From NCBI GenBank assembly GCA_002471345.1, contig DKPS01000276.1, forward strand, positions 1,508-9,497: a DNA stretch of 7,990 nt, in the 5' to 3' direction. The notes beneath the pieces were generated by a model. The model was not told where the DNA came from and did not search any database. It saw only the letters and a list, made by a program, of their open reading frames with translations. Position numbers and translations under genes: made by a program. Of the stretch, positions 1 to 6,426 are shown one piece after another. Every line of letters begins with the position of its first letter. The first letter of the stretch is position 1. This stretch comes from Saprospiraceae bacterium UBA7328. Its GTDB lineage: Bacteria; Bacteroidota; Bacteroidia; Chitinophagales; Saprospiraceae.

Positions 1-78
1 CGTATTGTTGCTAATTTAATTAATGATGAATGTGAAAAATTGTTTCCGATATCATGGATGGAACTCAGAAATACATAA
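1..78 (+). CDS. 3' end of an unidentified gene (partial)
   Basis: Frame 1 is open from the first base to a TAA at 76-78 and encodes the last 25 residues of a protein, ending in WMELRNT. The peptide has mixed polar and hydrophobic character and could be real coding sequence, but it is too short to assign to a family. It is in the same direction as the next gene and ends 38 bases before it. The real start lies outside the window. An open frame of this length can also occur by chance in AT-rich DNA. Confidence 0.4.
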   Translation, partial: RIVANLINDECEKLFPISWMELRNT

Positions 79-81
79 ATA
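74..81 (+). promoter_or_regulatory. Possible T4-like late promoter box, CATAAATA
   Basis: CATAAATA differs from the T4 late consensus TATAAATA at one position. It runs into a perfect sigma70-like -10 hexamer, TATAAT, at 80-85, but I see no -35 element at the right distance. The box lies 36 bases before the start of the small membrane protein gene, a sensible place for a promoter. Such boxes occur by chance in AT-rich DNA, so support is modest. Confidence 0.35.
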
Positions 82-116
82 TAATTACATTCTTTAACTA
101 ATATGGAGGTTTTCAT

Positions 117-338
117 ATGATAGATAAGGCATTAGGTTGGATTCGCAGCCTAACAGAATTAGGACTCGCCGTTATAGCTCTCGGAGTAGTTCTTCAAATT
201 ATTTTCGGAGCAGCAGTCCCATTCTTAGGAATTGACGTTGTAGCAGCAGTAGTTTCATTGGTGAAACAACTTGGCGCCGAAGGATTAGTCGGATTAGTTT
301 CCGTATGGGTGTTATGGGGAATCTATAGCAAAAAGTAA
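117..338 (+). CDS. Small two-helix membrane protein, function unknown
   Basis: This 73-aa protein is strongly hydrophobic. Two membrane segments are visible, about residues 14-38 and 53-71, with a possible amphipathic stretch around 40-52 and a short lysine-rich C-terminus (YSKK). The ATG at 117 is well supported by a GGAGG Shine-Dalgarno at 105-109, seven bases upstream. A strong intrinsic terminator follows the stop codon, so the gene seems to form the end of its own transcription unit. Size and topology would fit a small holin or another phage inner-membrane protein, but no lysis gene is next to it and I do not recognise the family. The coding assignment is firm; the function is open. Confidence 0.8.
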   Translation: MIDKALGWIRSLTELGLAVIALGVVLQIIFGAAVPFLGIDVVAAVVSLVKQLGAEGLVGLVSVWVLWGIYSKK

Positions 339-363
339 ACCCTATGTGAAATTTAAAATGTAG

Positions 364-402
364 AATGGGAAGGGTACTCGTAGTGCTCTTCCCATTTTTT
401 TT
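364..402 (+). terminator. Strong Rho-independent terminator
   Basis: A near-continuous 14-bp hairpin pairs 364-377 with 383-396, with two G-U pairs and the loop TCGTA. It begins AATGGGAAG and closes with CTTCCCATT. Eight T residues (395-402) follow directly. This ends the transcription unit of the small membrane protein. It also rules out the in-frame ATG at 365 as the start of the next gene, because that codon sits inside the stem. Confidence 0.9.
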
Positions 403-427
403 GACTATAAAAGCCGGAAGGAAAAAA

Positions 428-1402
428 ATGAGAATTGAAGAAGATGTGAAGTTAGATTTTGGGGATGTTTTGATTCGCCCAAAAAGGTCAACTCTGGTAT
501 CTAGAAAAAACGCGGTCTTAGAAAGAACGTTCAAGTTCAAACATTCTAATGATACATGGACAGGCATTCCCATAGTTGCATCTAATATGGATCACACAGG
601 AACTATTGCTATGCAGCACGTTCTTAAAGATCAGAAAATACTTACCGCTTTATGTAAGTTTGTCGAATGTTCCGAATGGGGCTGGAATGAACATATAATG
701 AGAACAATTGGATTGGATAACGATTTAGAATTTCCTACACCAAAATGGATTTGTATTGATATTGCAAATGGTTACACCGAAAGATTCTTTAATTATATAA
801 ATAAAGTTAGAGAGAAACATCCCCAAGCCATTGTAGTTGCTGGGAATGTTTGTACCCCCGAAGCGACAGAACAAATTATTCTTGCAGGAGCCGACATTGT
901 AAAATTGGGCATTGGGCCTGGGTCAGTTTGTATCACACGCAAAATGACAGGAGTTGGTTATCCTCAACTTTCTTGTATTATCGAATGTTCAGATGCTGCT
1001 CATGGATTGGGTGGACATGCTATGAGTGATGGTGGCTGTACTGTGCCAGGCGATATCGCTAAAGCATTTGGTGCAGGCGCAGACTTTGTAATGTTAGGTG
1101 GAATGTTAGCAGGTCATGATGAATGTTCTGGTGAAATAGAAAACGGAAACATGATCTTTTATGGAATGTCTTCCGAAGAAGCTCAAGTAAAATATTATGG
1201 AGAGAAACAATCTTATCGTGCAAGTGAAGGAAAGGCGGTTCAAGTTCCTTATCGTGGTAGTGTAAAGGATACTATCGAAGAAATTCTTGGAGGATTGAGA
1301 AGTGCTTGCACATATGCTGGTGCTGAAACGTTGAAGTCTCTTCCCAAATGTACAACTTTTGTAAAGGTAAATCGACAACTTAATGAGGTTTTTAGTAGTT
1401 AG
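428..1402 (+). CDS. guaC: GMP reductase
   Basis: This 324-aa protein matches GMP reductase along its full length (E. coli GuaC is 347 aa). The enzyme converts GMP to IMP and ammonia with NADPH in the cytoplasm, the only direct route from guanine to adenine nucleotides. Visible hallmarks are [19 protein letters not shown] near the N-terminus, NMDHTGT (53-59), the catalytic loop [11 protein letters not shown] with Cys168 and Thr170, [35 protein letters not shown] and the catalytic-site Glu267 in RASEGK. The GMPR-type sequence after the catalytic Cys separates it from IMP dehydrogenase, and there is no CBS domain. The start is ATG 428, with GGAAGG at 416-421; the frame extends upstream to ATG 365, but that lies inside a terminator. 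No separate promoter is obvious, so expression may depend on readthrough or on an unrecognised element. Confidence 0.96.
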   Translation: MRIEEDVKLDFGDVLIRPKRSTLVSRKNAVLERTFKFKHSNDTWTGIPIVASNMDHTGTIAMQHVLKDQKILTALCKFVECSEWGWNEHIMRTIGLDNDLEFPTPKWICIDIANGYTERFFNYINKVREKHPQAIVVAGNVCTPEATEQIILAGADIVKLGIGPGSVCITRKMTGVGYPQLSCIIECSDAAHGLGGHAMSDGGCTVPGDIAKAFGAGADFVMLGGMLAGHDECSGEIENGNMIFYGMSSEEAQVKYYGEKQSYRASEGKAVQVPYRGSVKDTIEEILGGLRSACTYAGAETLKSLPKCTTFVKVNRQLNEVFSS

Positions 1403-1444
1403 GTATATAACATATGTCTAGTAAACAATAATATAAAGGAGAAG

Positions 1445-1663
1445 ATGTCAAAAAAGCTATCAATAATTTTTATAATGATGGCGACATGGATGTTATTTGG
1501 TTGCACACCTAGAATGGACAGTAACGGATGTTTTGGGTATTGGTATGATATAGGATTAAAAAGAGGAACAAGATTAGCAAATCAAAATTATGTTTCTCCT
1601 TATAGACAATGTGTGGAAAAACAATCTCCACATAAAAATACCGAAAGGAAACCTTACGGATGA
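1445..1663 (+). CDS. Small lipoprotein 1, function unknown
   Basis: This 72-aa protein has an N-terminal lysine pair, a hydrophobic signal segment and a lipobox-like LFGC, so it should be lipidated at Cys20 and anchored in a membrane of a Gram-negative host. The remaining ~52 residues are polar and contain two further cysteines, Cys29 and Cys56, which could form a disulfide. The start is supported by AAAGGAG just upstream. Its TGA overlaps the ATG of the next lipoprotein gene (ATGA at 1660-1663), indicating translational coupling. No family is recognised. Roles seen for phage lipoproteins include outer-membrane spanin subunits and superinfection exclusion, but nothing in the sequence decides between them. 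Confidence 0.75.
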   Translation: MSKKLSIIFIMMATWMLFGCTPRMDSNGCFGYWYDIGLKRGTRLANQNYVSPYRQCVEKQSPHKNTERKPYG

Positions 1664-1878
1664 AAATGGCATTACTAGTTGTAATGCTATTGATGATTGG
1701 TTGTTCAAACGTAAACAACTGGCCATATCCAATGACCCCATTTTTTGCAGAGTGTGAATATGAGGGAATAGTTTTTGTAGATAAGGCATATATTAATAGA
1801 AGAAGCGCGGGTGGATGTAAAGATGGCGAACCATTTAAATATTATGATAGAGGTGAGCCCAATTTGACAAATGATTAA
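1660..1878 (+). CDS. Small lipoprotein 2, function unknown
   Basis: This 72-aa protein starts with a short hydrophobic signal (MKMALLVVMLLM) and a clear lipobox IGC, with lipidation expected at Cys15. The mature part is about 57 residues, begins SNVNNWPYP and carries two more cysteines, Cys32 and Cys53. It overlaps the upstream lipoprotein gene by four bases and is preceded by AAAGGAAA inside that gene. An alternative start is ATG 1666, two codons later. With the lipoproteins on both sides it forms a run of three that are probably co-translated. I recognise no homologous family. Confidence 0.75.
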   Translation: MKMALLVVMLLMIGCSNVNNWPYPMTPFFAECEYEGIVFVDKAYINRRSAGGCKDGEPFKYYDRGEPNLTND

Positions 1879-1891
1879 TGGAGTTTAGGAA

Positions 1892-2326
1892 ATGTTTAAG
1901 CCAATAATAATCATTATGATAATATTGTTTACTGGATGTACAATAAACCTTCCAGCAAATAAACCACAACCACCCATTGAAGAAAAAGAGGTTGTTGTAC
2001 AAGAAACAGGAGGATATGAACCATGGCCAGAAGGGGAAAAGGTGTATTGGTATGCAAGATACTTTTTTACTATGGCTGCAAATCCAGATATTCAAAGAAT
2101 AATGACGCCTAGAGATGCATATGAGATTGCTAAATGTACAGTAGACAAATATGAGTCAGAGCATTCGTGGGAGTGGTTTACCATGTTTTTACATGACAAT
2201 CGAATCATTCAACCACAGATAGAACAGTATGTGTATCAAACTACAAGGGACTGTGCAGTCAAACAAAAGGCCAAATCTGACTCCACTAAACCAATACCAA
2301 CAATGGATGTGAGAGATACTATTTAA
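1892..2326 (+). CDS. Lipoprotein 3, function unknown
   Basis: This 144-aa protein has an isoleucine-rich signal peptide ending in the lipobox FTGC, with lipidation at Cys16. A proline-rich linker (PANKPQPP) and a glutamate/valine stretch follow. A compact domain of about residues 50-125 is rich in aromatics (YWYARYFF, SWEWF) and contains Cys82 and Cys121. A GGAG at 1880-1883 lies eight bases before the ATG. It is the largest of three adjacent lipoproteins and, like the others, has the lipobox Cys plus exactly two more. The proline-rich segment after the lipid anchor recalls outer-membrane spanins, but the globular domain makes it larger than a typical one. No function is assigned. Confidence 0.78.
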   Translation: MFKPIIIIMIILFTGCTINLPANKPQPPIEEKEVVVQETGGYEPWPEGEKVYWYARYFFTMAANPDIQRIMTPRDAYEIAKCTVDKYESEHSWEWFTMFLHDNRIIQPQIEQYVYQTTRDCAVKQKAKSDSTKPIPTMDVRDTI

Positions 2327-2341
2327 TTTGAAAAGTTTAAT

Positions 2342-2911
2342 ATGGGAATTGATGTACACAAGAATGTGTTAAGTGAAAATGATTATGAAGCATTAGAGTC
2401 GGTGATAACAAGTGATGAGTTTGCTTGGTATTTTAGCCCACATCATTTAGAGAATGAATTCCAACCTGACGAGGCAAACCTCTGGCACTTCACTCATAGT
2501 TTTTTTGATGATAGACAAACTTCAGTTATCAATGGTGGAATGAAGGGAGATAAAACTGTTCTCTCACAATACAACTCTAACGTTACTAAAGAATTTGAAA
2601 GTATCGTGGATTTCGTTGACTCCACTTACGGCCCTAGTCAGTTGTTAAGATGTAAAGCAAACCTATACACCAATCAAGGACATTCCGTTCATTATAAAGA
2701 CCATGTAGACCAAGCAGACTATGGGAAAGACGATATCATGATTGCTATCTTTTCGGTGGGCGAATCGAATGGCGGAACATTCATAGATGATACATTTTAT
2801 GAGTCAGAAAAAAATCAATTAATAGTTCTTGATAATGTTCCCCATCATGGAGTGAGTCAATCAGATTCACAGAACAGAATTTGTATCAATTATAATTTCT
2901 TAAAGTGGTGA
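2342..2911 (+). CDS. 2-oxoglutarate/Fe(II)-dependent oxygenase
   Basis: This 189-aa protein has the prolyl-4-hydroxylase-like fold signature common in marine T4-like phages. The Fe(II)-binding facial triad is visible as HVD (His121, Asp123) and a distal histidine in VPHHGVSQ (His168 or His169). Arg179 in QNRICINYNF is the expected 2-oxoglutarate anchor, about ten residues further on. GGTFIDD (144-150) corresponds to the usual GG-T/F strand between them. Such enzymes couple 2-oxoglutarate decarboxylation to succinate with hydroxylation or another oxidation of a substrate, which cannot be told from sequence: protein, nucleobase and small-molecule substrates are all known. It starts at ATG 2342 with only a weak ribosome site, close behind the lipoprotein genes. 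Confidence 0.85.
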   Translation: MGIDVHKNVLSENDYEALESVITSDEFAWYFSPHHLENEFQPDEANLWHFTHSFFDDRQTSVINGGMKGDKTVLSQYNSNVTKEFESIVDFVDSTYGPSQLLRCKANLYTNQGHSVHYKDHVDQADYGKDDIMIAIFSVGESNGGTFIDDTFYESEKNQLIVLDNVPHHGVSQSDSQNRICINYNFLKW

Positions 2912-2974
2912 TAATAAAAAACATATATAATAAGTTAGATGAATAATTCTTAATTTTTTATACGGAAGGTATAA

Positions 2975-3451
2975 GTGAGTAAGAAGTTGTGGTATAATTG
3001 GAAAGAAATGCGCAGAGATGTTAATGTTCTGTGTAGAGAAATAATCCTCGACAAATTTGACCCTCAAGTAATTGTTGGTGTATCTCGCGGTGGTCTAGTA
3101 CCAGGCGTGATGATGAGTCATTGGTTCAATAGACCATTTAAGCCCGTTCGAGCGGCACTTAGAGATTTTGTAGAATGGGAAGATTATCTTCCTAGAAAAA
3201 CCGATGAGAGAGTTCTCATTGTTGATGACATTTGTGATTCTGGTGAAACATTTCATAAAATTAAAAGTTATATTACCAAACCTAATATAAAAATACCCCT
3301 ACAAATCGAATGTGATGTTAGATTTGCCAGTTTATGGTGGAATAACGAATGCGATTTTGAGCCACATTATTATGCTCAGGAGATGGCAAAAGATTCCACT
3401 AATACATGGATTCATTTCGCTTGGGAGAATTGGTGGAATGCTCCTGTTTAA
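2975..3451 (+). CDS. gpt: Purine phosphoribosyltransferase, Gpt-like
   Basis: This 158-aa protein resembles xanthine-guanine phosphoribosyltransferase, which joins guanine, xanthine or hypoxanthine to PRPP to give the nucleoside monophosphate. VGVSRGGLVPG (34-44) contains the pyrophosphate-binding loop, and VLIVDDICDSGET (80-92) is the 13-residue PRPP motif with its two acidic residues. The C-terminal TWIHFAWE (144-151) matches the base-binding TWI-PW region of Gpt enzymes. Length is close to E. coli Gpt (152 aa). The start is GTG 2975, with GGAAGG at 2964-2969. An AT-rich 60-base gap containing TATAAT (2926-2931) precedes it and may hold a promoter. Exact base preference (hypoxanthine versus guanine or xanthine) cannot be set by eye, so the symbol is by similarity. 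Confidence 0.85.
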   Translation: MSKKLWYNWKEMRRDVNVLCREIILDKFDPQVIVGVSRGGLVPGVMMSHWFNRPFKPVRAALRDFVEWEDYLPRKTDERVLIVDDICDSGETFHKIKSYITKPNIKIPLQIECDVRFASLWWNNECDFEPHYYAQEMAKDSTNTWIHFAWENWWNAPV

Positions 3452-3463
3452 AACAATTAGAAA

Positions 3464-4711
3464 GTGAATAAAATGGTTTACAGTAAAGAAGGAAGATGGG
3501 ATCAAGTTGAAAGACCGTACACTCCAGCAGATGTGAAAAGGTTAAGTGGTTCTGTCAAAGTTGAATATACGCTAGCAAAACAGGGTGCGGAAAAACTCTG
3601 GAACAAATTACATTACACAAACTATGTTAGTGCATTAGGAGCATTAACTGGTAATCAAGCAATGCAACAAGCAAAGGCAGGACTTGATGCAATCTATCTT
3701 TCGGGGTGGCAAGTTGCAGCAGATGCAAATGACAGTTTACAAATGTATCCTGACCAATCACTTTATGCGGTTGGAAGTGTACCTACTGTAGTCAAAAGAA
3801 TCAATAATACATTTCAACGAGCAGACCAAATCCAGACAATGGAAGGGAAAAGTGATACAGATTATTTCCTTCCTATCGTTGCAGATGCAGAGTCAGGTTT
3901 CGGTGGAGTTCTCAATACTCACGAACTTGTCAAAGCATTAATTGAAGCAGGAGCTGCAGGAGTTCATATAGAAGATCAGTTATCTTCTGCAAAGAAGTGT
4001 GGTCATATGGGTGGAAAAGTTTTAGTGTCTACTCAGGATATGGTTGACAAGCTTGTTGCCGCAAGATTGGCTGCAGATATAATGGATGTTCCTACACTCA
4101 TAATTGGAAGAACGGATTCTCTTGCAGGAGCATTGTTACAGAATGATGGAGATTTACAAGATCACAAATTCATAACAGGAACGAGAACTAGAGAAGGTTT
4201 CTATAGAGTCAAAGCAGGAATGGATCAAGCAGTTGCAAGAGGACTTGCATATGCACCTTACTGTGATTTACTCTGGATGGAAACAGCAGTTCCAGATATC
4301 GGAGAAGTAACAGAATTCGTAAAAGATATTCAGTCGGTATTTCCCAATCAGTTATTTGCATACAACTGTTCTCCGTCATTCAACTGGAAAGCAAAGTTGA
4401 GTGATAAAGAGATTAGAACTTTCAAGGATCAATTAGGAGAGTTAGATGTAAAATTTCAATTCATAACTCTTGCAGGATTTCATTCTTTGAATTATAGTAT
4501 GTTTGAATTGTCTGAAAATTATAGAGACAATGGAATGACAGGGTTTGTGGATCTTCAGGAAAAAGAATTCGCAGCTCAAGTGAGAGGATTTACTGCTGTC
4601 AAACATCAACGTGAAGTTGGTGCTAGTTATTTTGATCAAATTGGACAAATTTGTACTGGTAGTACAGATTTAAGTGCAATGGAAGGATCAACAGAACAAG
4701 GACAGTTTTAA
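3464..4711 (+). CDS. aceA: Isocitrate lyase, complete
   Basis: This 415-aa protein is a full-length bacterial-type isocitrate lyase (E. coli AceA is 434 aa), which cleaves isocitrate to glyoxylate and succinate. The signature [11 protein letters not shown] is present with catalytic Cys179 and His181. Also visible are [10 protein letters not shown] (80-89), ADAESGFGG (140-148), VHIEDQ (167-172), NCSPSFNW (301-308) and the C-terminal GSTEQGQF, so neither end is truncated. The open frame starts at GTG 3464; ATG 3473, three codons later, is an equally good start, and the ribosome site is weak for both. The gene begins 12 bases after the gpt stop and ends at an intrinsic terminator, so it is the last gene of that unit. 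No malate synthase is present in the window. Confidence 0.96.
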   Translation: MNKMVYSKEGRWDQVERPYTPADVKRLSGSVKVEYTLAKQGAEKLWNKLHYTNYVSALGALTGNQAMQQAKAGLDAIYLSGWQVAADANDSLQMYPDQSLYAVGSVPTVVKRINNTFQRADQIQTMEGKSDTDYFLPIVADAESGFGGVLNTHELVKALIEAGAAGVHIEDQLSSAKKCGHMGGKVLVSTQDMVDKLVAARLAADIMDVPTLIIGRTDSLAGALLQNDGDLQDHKFITGTRTREGFYRVKAGMDQAVARGLAYAPYCDLLWMETAVPDIGEVTEFVKDIQSVFPNQLFAYNCSPSFNWKAKLSDKEIRTFKDQLGELDVKFQFITLAGFHSLNYSMFELSENYRDNGMTGFVDLQEKEFAAQVRGFTAVKHQREVGASYFDQIGQICTGSTDLSAMEGSTEQGQF

Positions 4712-4712
4712 C

Positions 4713-4740
4713 GGAGTTGCTGGAAGGCGACTCTATTTTT
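4713..4740 (+). terminator. Rho-independent terminator after aceA
   Basis: GAGTTGC (4714-4720) pairs with GCGACTC (4727-4733) around the loop TGGAAG. A G-U pair at 4713/4734 extends the stem, and five T residues follow at 4736-4740. It lies directly behind the aceA stop and separates that unit from the nucleoside-binding protein gene. Confidence 0.8.
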
Positions 4741-4766
4741 AACCTAAATCTCGGAAGGAGATTAAT

Positions 4767-5852
4767 ATGAAGAAAGTAATTGCCTTAATGGCAGTAGTTG
4801 CAATGTTTGCAGCTTTTAGTATAAGTACAGTTGGTAAAAAATTACCCTCAGTTGGTTATGTTTTGGTTGGGCCAAAAAATGATGGTGGATGGTCTATGAG
4901 ACATCATCAAGGATTCCAATCCCTGACAAAACATGGTTATGATGTGTCGATGGTAGAAATGGTGCCGGAGGCAGATTCTAGTAAAATATTTCGTAAACTT
5001 GCACGAAAACATGATATTGTTTTTGCAACATCATTTGGATACATGGATCATATGTTGAAAGTTGCAGAGAAAAATAAAGATACAGTTTTCTTACACGCAA
5101 CTGGTTACAAGGGTAACGACAAAAATATGGACAACTACGTTTGTCACTCATTCCAAGCACGATACCTCACAGGAATTGCAGCTGGAATGTTAACAAAGAC
5201 AAACAAGATTGGTGTAGTTGGTTCACATCCAATTCCAGAAATTATTCGTAACATCAATGCACTCACACTTGGAGCCCAAACAGTAAATCCTGACATTGAA
5301 GTTAATATCGTATGGATTAACTCTTGGTTCGATCCACCTAAAGATATGGATGCTGCTAAAGCTCTACTTGATTCTGGAAATGATATTCTATACACCACAA
5401 CCGATTCACCAAGTGTAGTTTCTCTTGCACAAAGAGCATGGAAGTCTGGTAAAGAAGTTTGGAGTATGGGTAATGATGCACCTATGGGAAGTCATGGCCC
5501 AGACCGATACATCACAGGAATGATGTTCAACTGGAATGTCCTTTACAAACATATCGTTGACCAACTTGCACAAGGTAAGTTAAAAATGAATCAACGATGG
5601 GCATGGGGTCTACAGGAAAATTGTGTAGGTCTATCGCCATGGGGTAAAAATGTTCCTGGCGAAGTTATCAATAAAGTTGAAACAGTTAGGATGAACTGGA
5701 TCAATGACCAAATGGGAACATACTATCCTTTTGATCAAGGTATTACAAAAGCAGATGGTAGTACGGTTGGTAAAGGTGAAATCGCAAGACCACAGCTTGA
5801 GACTATGCAATATTTTGTTAAAGGCGTTGCAAGTCCATTTCCTGTAAAATAA
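4767..5852 (+). CDS. BMP/PnrA-family nucleoside-binding periplasmic protein
   Basis: This 361-aa protein belongs to the BMP (PnrA/Med-like) family of ABC-transporter substrate-binding proteins, whose characterised members bind purine nucleosides. It has a Sec signal peptide (about residues 1-20), with no lipobox Cys, so it should be free in the periplasm, which fits a Gram-negative host. Family hallmarks are VGPKNDGGWS (34-43), the ATSFGYMD strand (87-94), FQARYLTGIAAGML (129-142), VVGSHPIPEIIRNINALTLG (150-169) and SMGNDAP (233-239). A strong GGAAGGAG (4753-4760) sits six bases before the ATG. No permease or ATPase gene accompanies it here, so it would have to work with a host transporter, as has been proposed for the phosphate-binding PstS of cyanophages. 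It lies just behind a terminator and has no obvious own promoter. Confidence 0.9.
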   Translation: MKKVIALMAVVAMFAAFSISTVGKKLPSVGYVLVGPKNDGGWSMRHHQGFQSLTKHGYDVSMVEMVPEADSSKIFRKLARKHDIVFATSFGYMDHMLKVAEKNKDTVFLHATGYKGNDKNMDNYVCHSFQARYLTGIAAGMLTKTNKIGVVGSHPIPEIIRNINALTLGAQTVNPDIEVNIVWINSWFDPPKDMDAAKALLDSGNDILYTTTDSPSVVSLAQRAWKSGKEVWSMGNDAPMGSHGPDRYITGMMFNWNVLYKHIVDQLAQGKLKMNQRWAWGLQENCVGLSPWGKNVPGEVINKVETVRMNWINDQMGTYYPFDQGITKADGSTVGKGEIARPQLETMQYFVKGVASPFPVK

Positions 5853-5873
5853 TAGTGGGAGTTTCCCTAAATA

Positions 5874-5879
5874 TATAAT
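5874..5879 (+). promoter_or_regulatory. Possible -10 element before the structured RNA
   Basis: TATAAT is a perfect -10 hexamer inside the AT-rich run ATATATAATAA. Initiation about seven bases downstream would place the first nucleotide at about 5886, which is where the closing helix of the predicted RNA begins. No recognisable -35 element lies 16-18 bases upstream, so an activator or phage-modified polymerase would be needed. The position match is suggestive only. Confidence 0.35.
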
Positions 5880-5885
5880 AAAACT

Positions 5886-6012
5886 TGAGAGTGTTGAGCT
5901 ATCAGTTGAGGCTGGAATGACTATCCCCCAAGAAACTGTCCGGCGAGGTTAGTCACTCGCTTAGTTGAAGCTGTCACGAAATAGATGGTGGATTCTAGCA
6001 CTCTTATTTTTT
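5886..6012 (+). ncRNA. Candidate structured RNA with pseudoknot and U-tract
   Basis: This stretch is clearly GC-richer than its surroundings and holds no convincing reading frame. Bases 5886-5896 pair with 5996-6006 (11 bp, three of them G-U), closing a loop of about 100 bases, and six T residues follow at 6007-6012. Inside, 5934-5938 pairs with 5962-5966 and 5942-5947 with 5956-5961, forming one bulged hairpin. Its loop bases TAGTCA (5950-5955) are fully complementary to TGACTA (5918-5923), a 6-bp pseudoknot. A small hairpin is possible at 5903-5914. It could be a stand-alone small RNA with its own terminator, a riboswitch or attenuator for the pyrE-like/pyrF pair that starts 22 bases further on, or a remnant of a transposon-associated RNA. 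I do not recognise a known family. The helices were found by hand, without energy calculation. Confidence 0.5.
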
Positions 6013-6033
6013 CAATCAAATGGGGAATATAAG

Positions 6034-6426
6034 ATGAATATTTTTCAACAAGGCGATTTTAAATCTCACGCTGGGTTAGACTTGAGTTGGAAAATTGAAT
6101 GCGATGGTATTTCCAATAAAGAATGGAAATGTATTGCTGAAATAATAATGGATTTAGAAAAAAGACCATTTCAAGCTGCTATCGGCATTCCAAGAGGTGG
6201 TCTAATTCTTGGTACTTACCTCAATCAATATTCCACACAAAATATAAAAGACCCCTATTTGATAGTTGATGATGTTCTCACTACTGGCGGGTCAATGGAA
6301 ACTTTTAGAGAAGAATCTTTTTCTGATAAAAATTCTTTTGGGTGGGTTGTGTTTGCTCGTAATATTCCCCCCTCTTGGTGTAAAGCACTATTCCAAATGC
6401 CCACCAATCCAAACGAAAAACTATAA
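6034..6426 (+). CDS. Short phosphoribosyltransferase, PyrE-like
   Basis: This 130-aa protein has the type-I phosphoribosyltransferase core: IGIPRGGLILG (50-60) with the pyrophosphate loop, and YLIVDDVLTTGGSM (75-88), a PRPP motif of the TTGGS form seen in orotate phosphoribosyltransferase. The N-terminal SHAGLDLSWKIECDG (11-25) matches a group of small OPRT-like proteins with an SG-x-x-S-WKI-CD signature. True OPRTs are about 180-215 aa, so hood and dimer regions are much reduced. It ends one base before the pyrF ATG, and this pairing is the best argument that it makes OMP from orotate and PRPP. The start is ATG 6034, with GGGGA at 6022-6026; the frame stays open upstream to TTG 5965 but runs through the structured RNA. 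Another PRTase activity is possible. Confidence 0.75.
   Translation: MNIFQQGDFKSHAGLDLSWKIECDGISNKEWKCIAEIIMDLEKRPFQAAIGIPRGGLILGTYLNQYSTQNIKDPYLIVDDVLTTGGSMETFREESFSDKNSFGWVVFARNIPPSWCKALFQMPTNPNEKL

Noticed and set aside
365..427. Upstream in-frame ATG at 365 as the guaC start
   Set aside because: It lies inside the stem of a strong intrinsic terminator, has no ribosome site, and the extra 21 residues are absent from the GMP reductase family.
796..803. Perfect TATAAATA on the + strand
   Set aside because: It is in the middle of guaC, not before a gene. With this AT content about one or two chance matches are expected in the window over both strands, and this is probably one.
1106..1378. 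90-codon - strand frame inside guaC
   Set aside because: It is antisense to well-conserved GMP reductase coding sequence and has no ribosome site or recognisable protein character. The same applies to the other antisense frames within aceA, the BMP gene and the lipoprotein genes.
5857..5867. Hairpin GGGA-GTT-TCCC after the BMP gene as a terminator
   Set aside because: Only four base pairs and no T-run follows; the next bases are TAAATATATAATA.
5886..6012. Hammerhead ribozyme or a known nucleotide riboswitch
   Set aside because: The CUGAUGA core of hammerheads is absent, and I could not match conserved cores of glutamine, preQ1, SAM or purine riboswitches. A transposon-type omega RNA remnant could not be shown because no tnpB remnant adjoins it.
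5965..6033. N-terminal extension of the PyrE-like protein from TTG 5965
   Set aside because: No ribosome site, the sequence is part of the folded RNA, and the family motif begins just after ATG 6034, which has GGGGA upstream.
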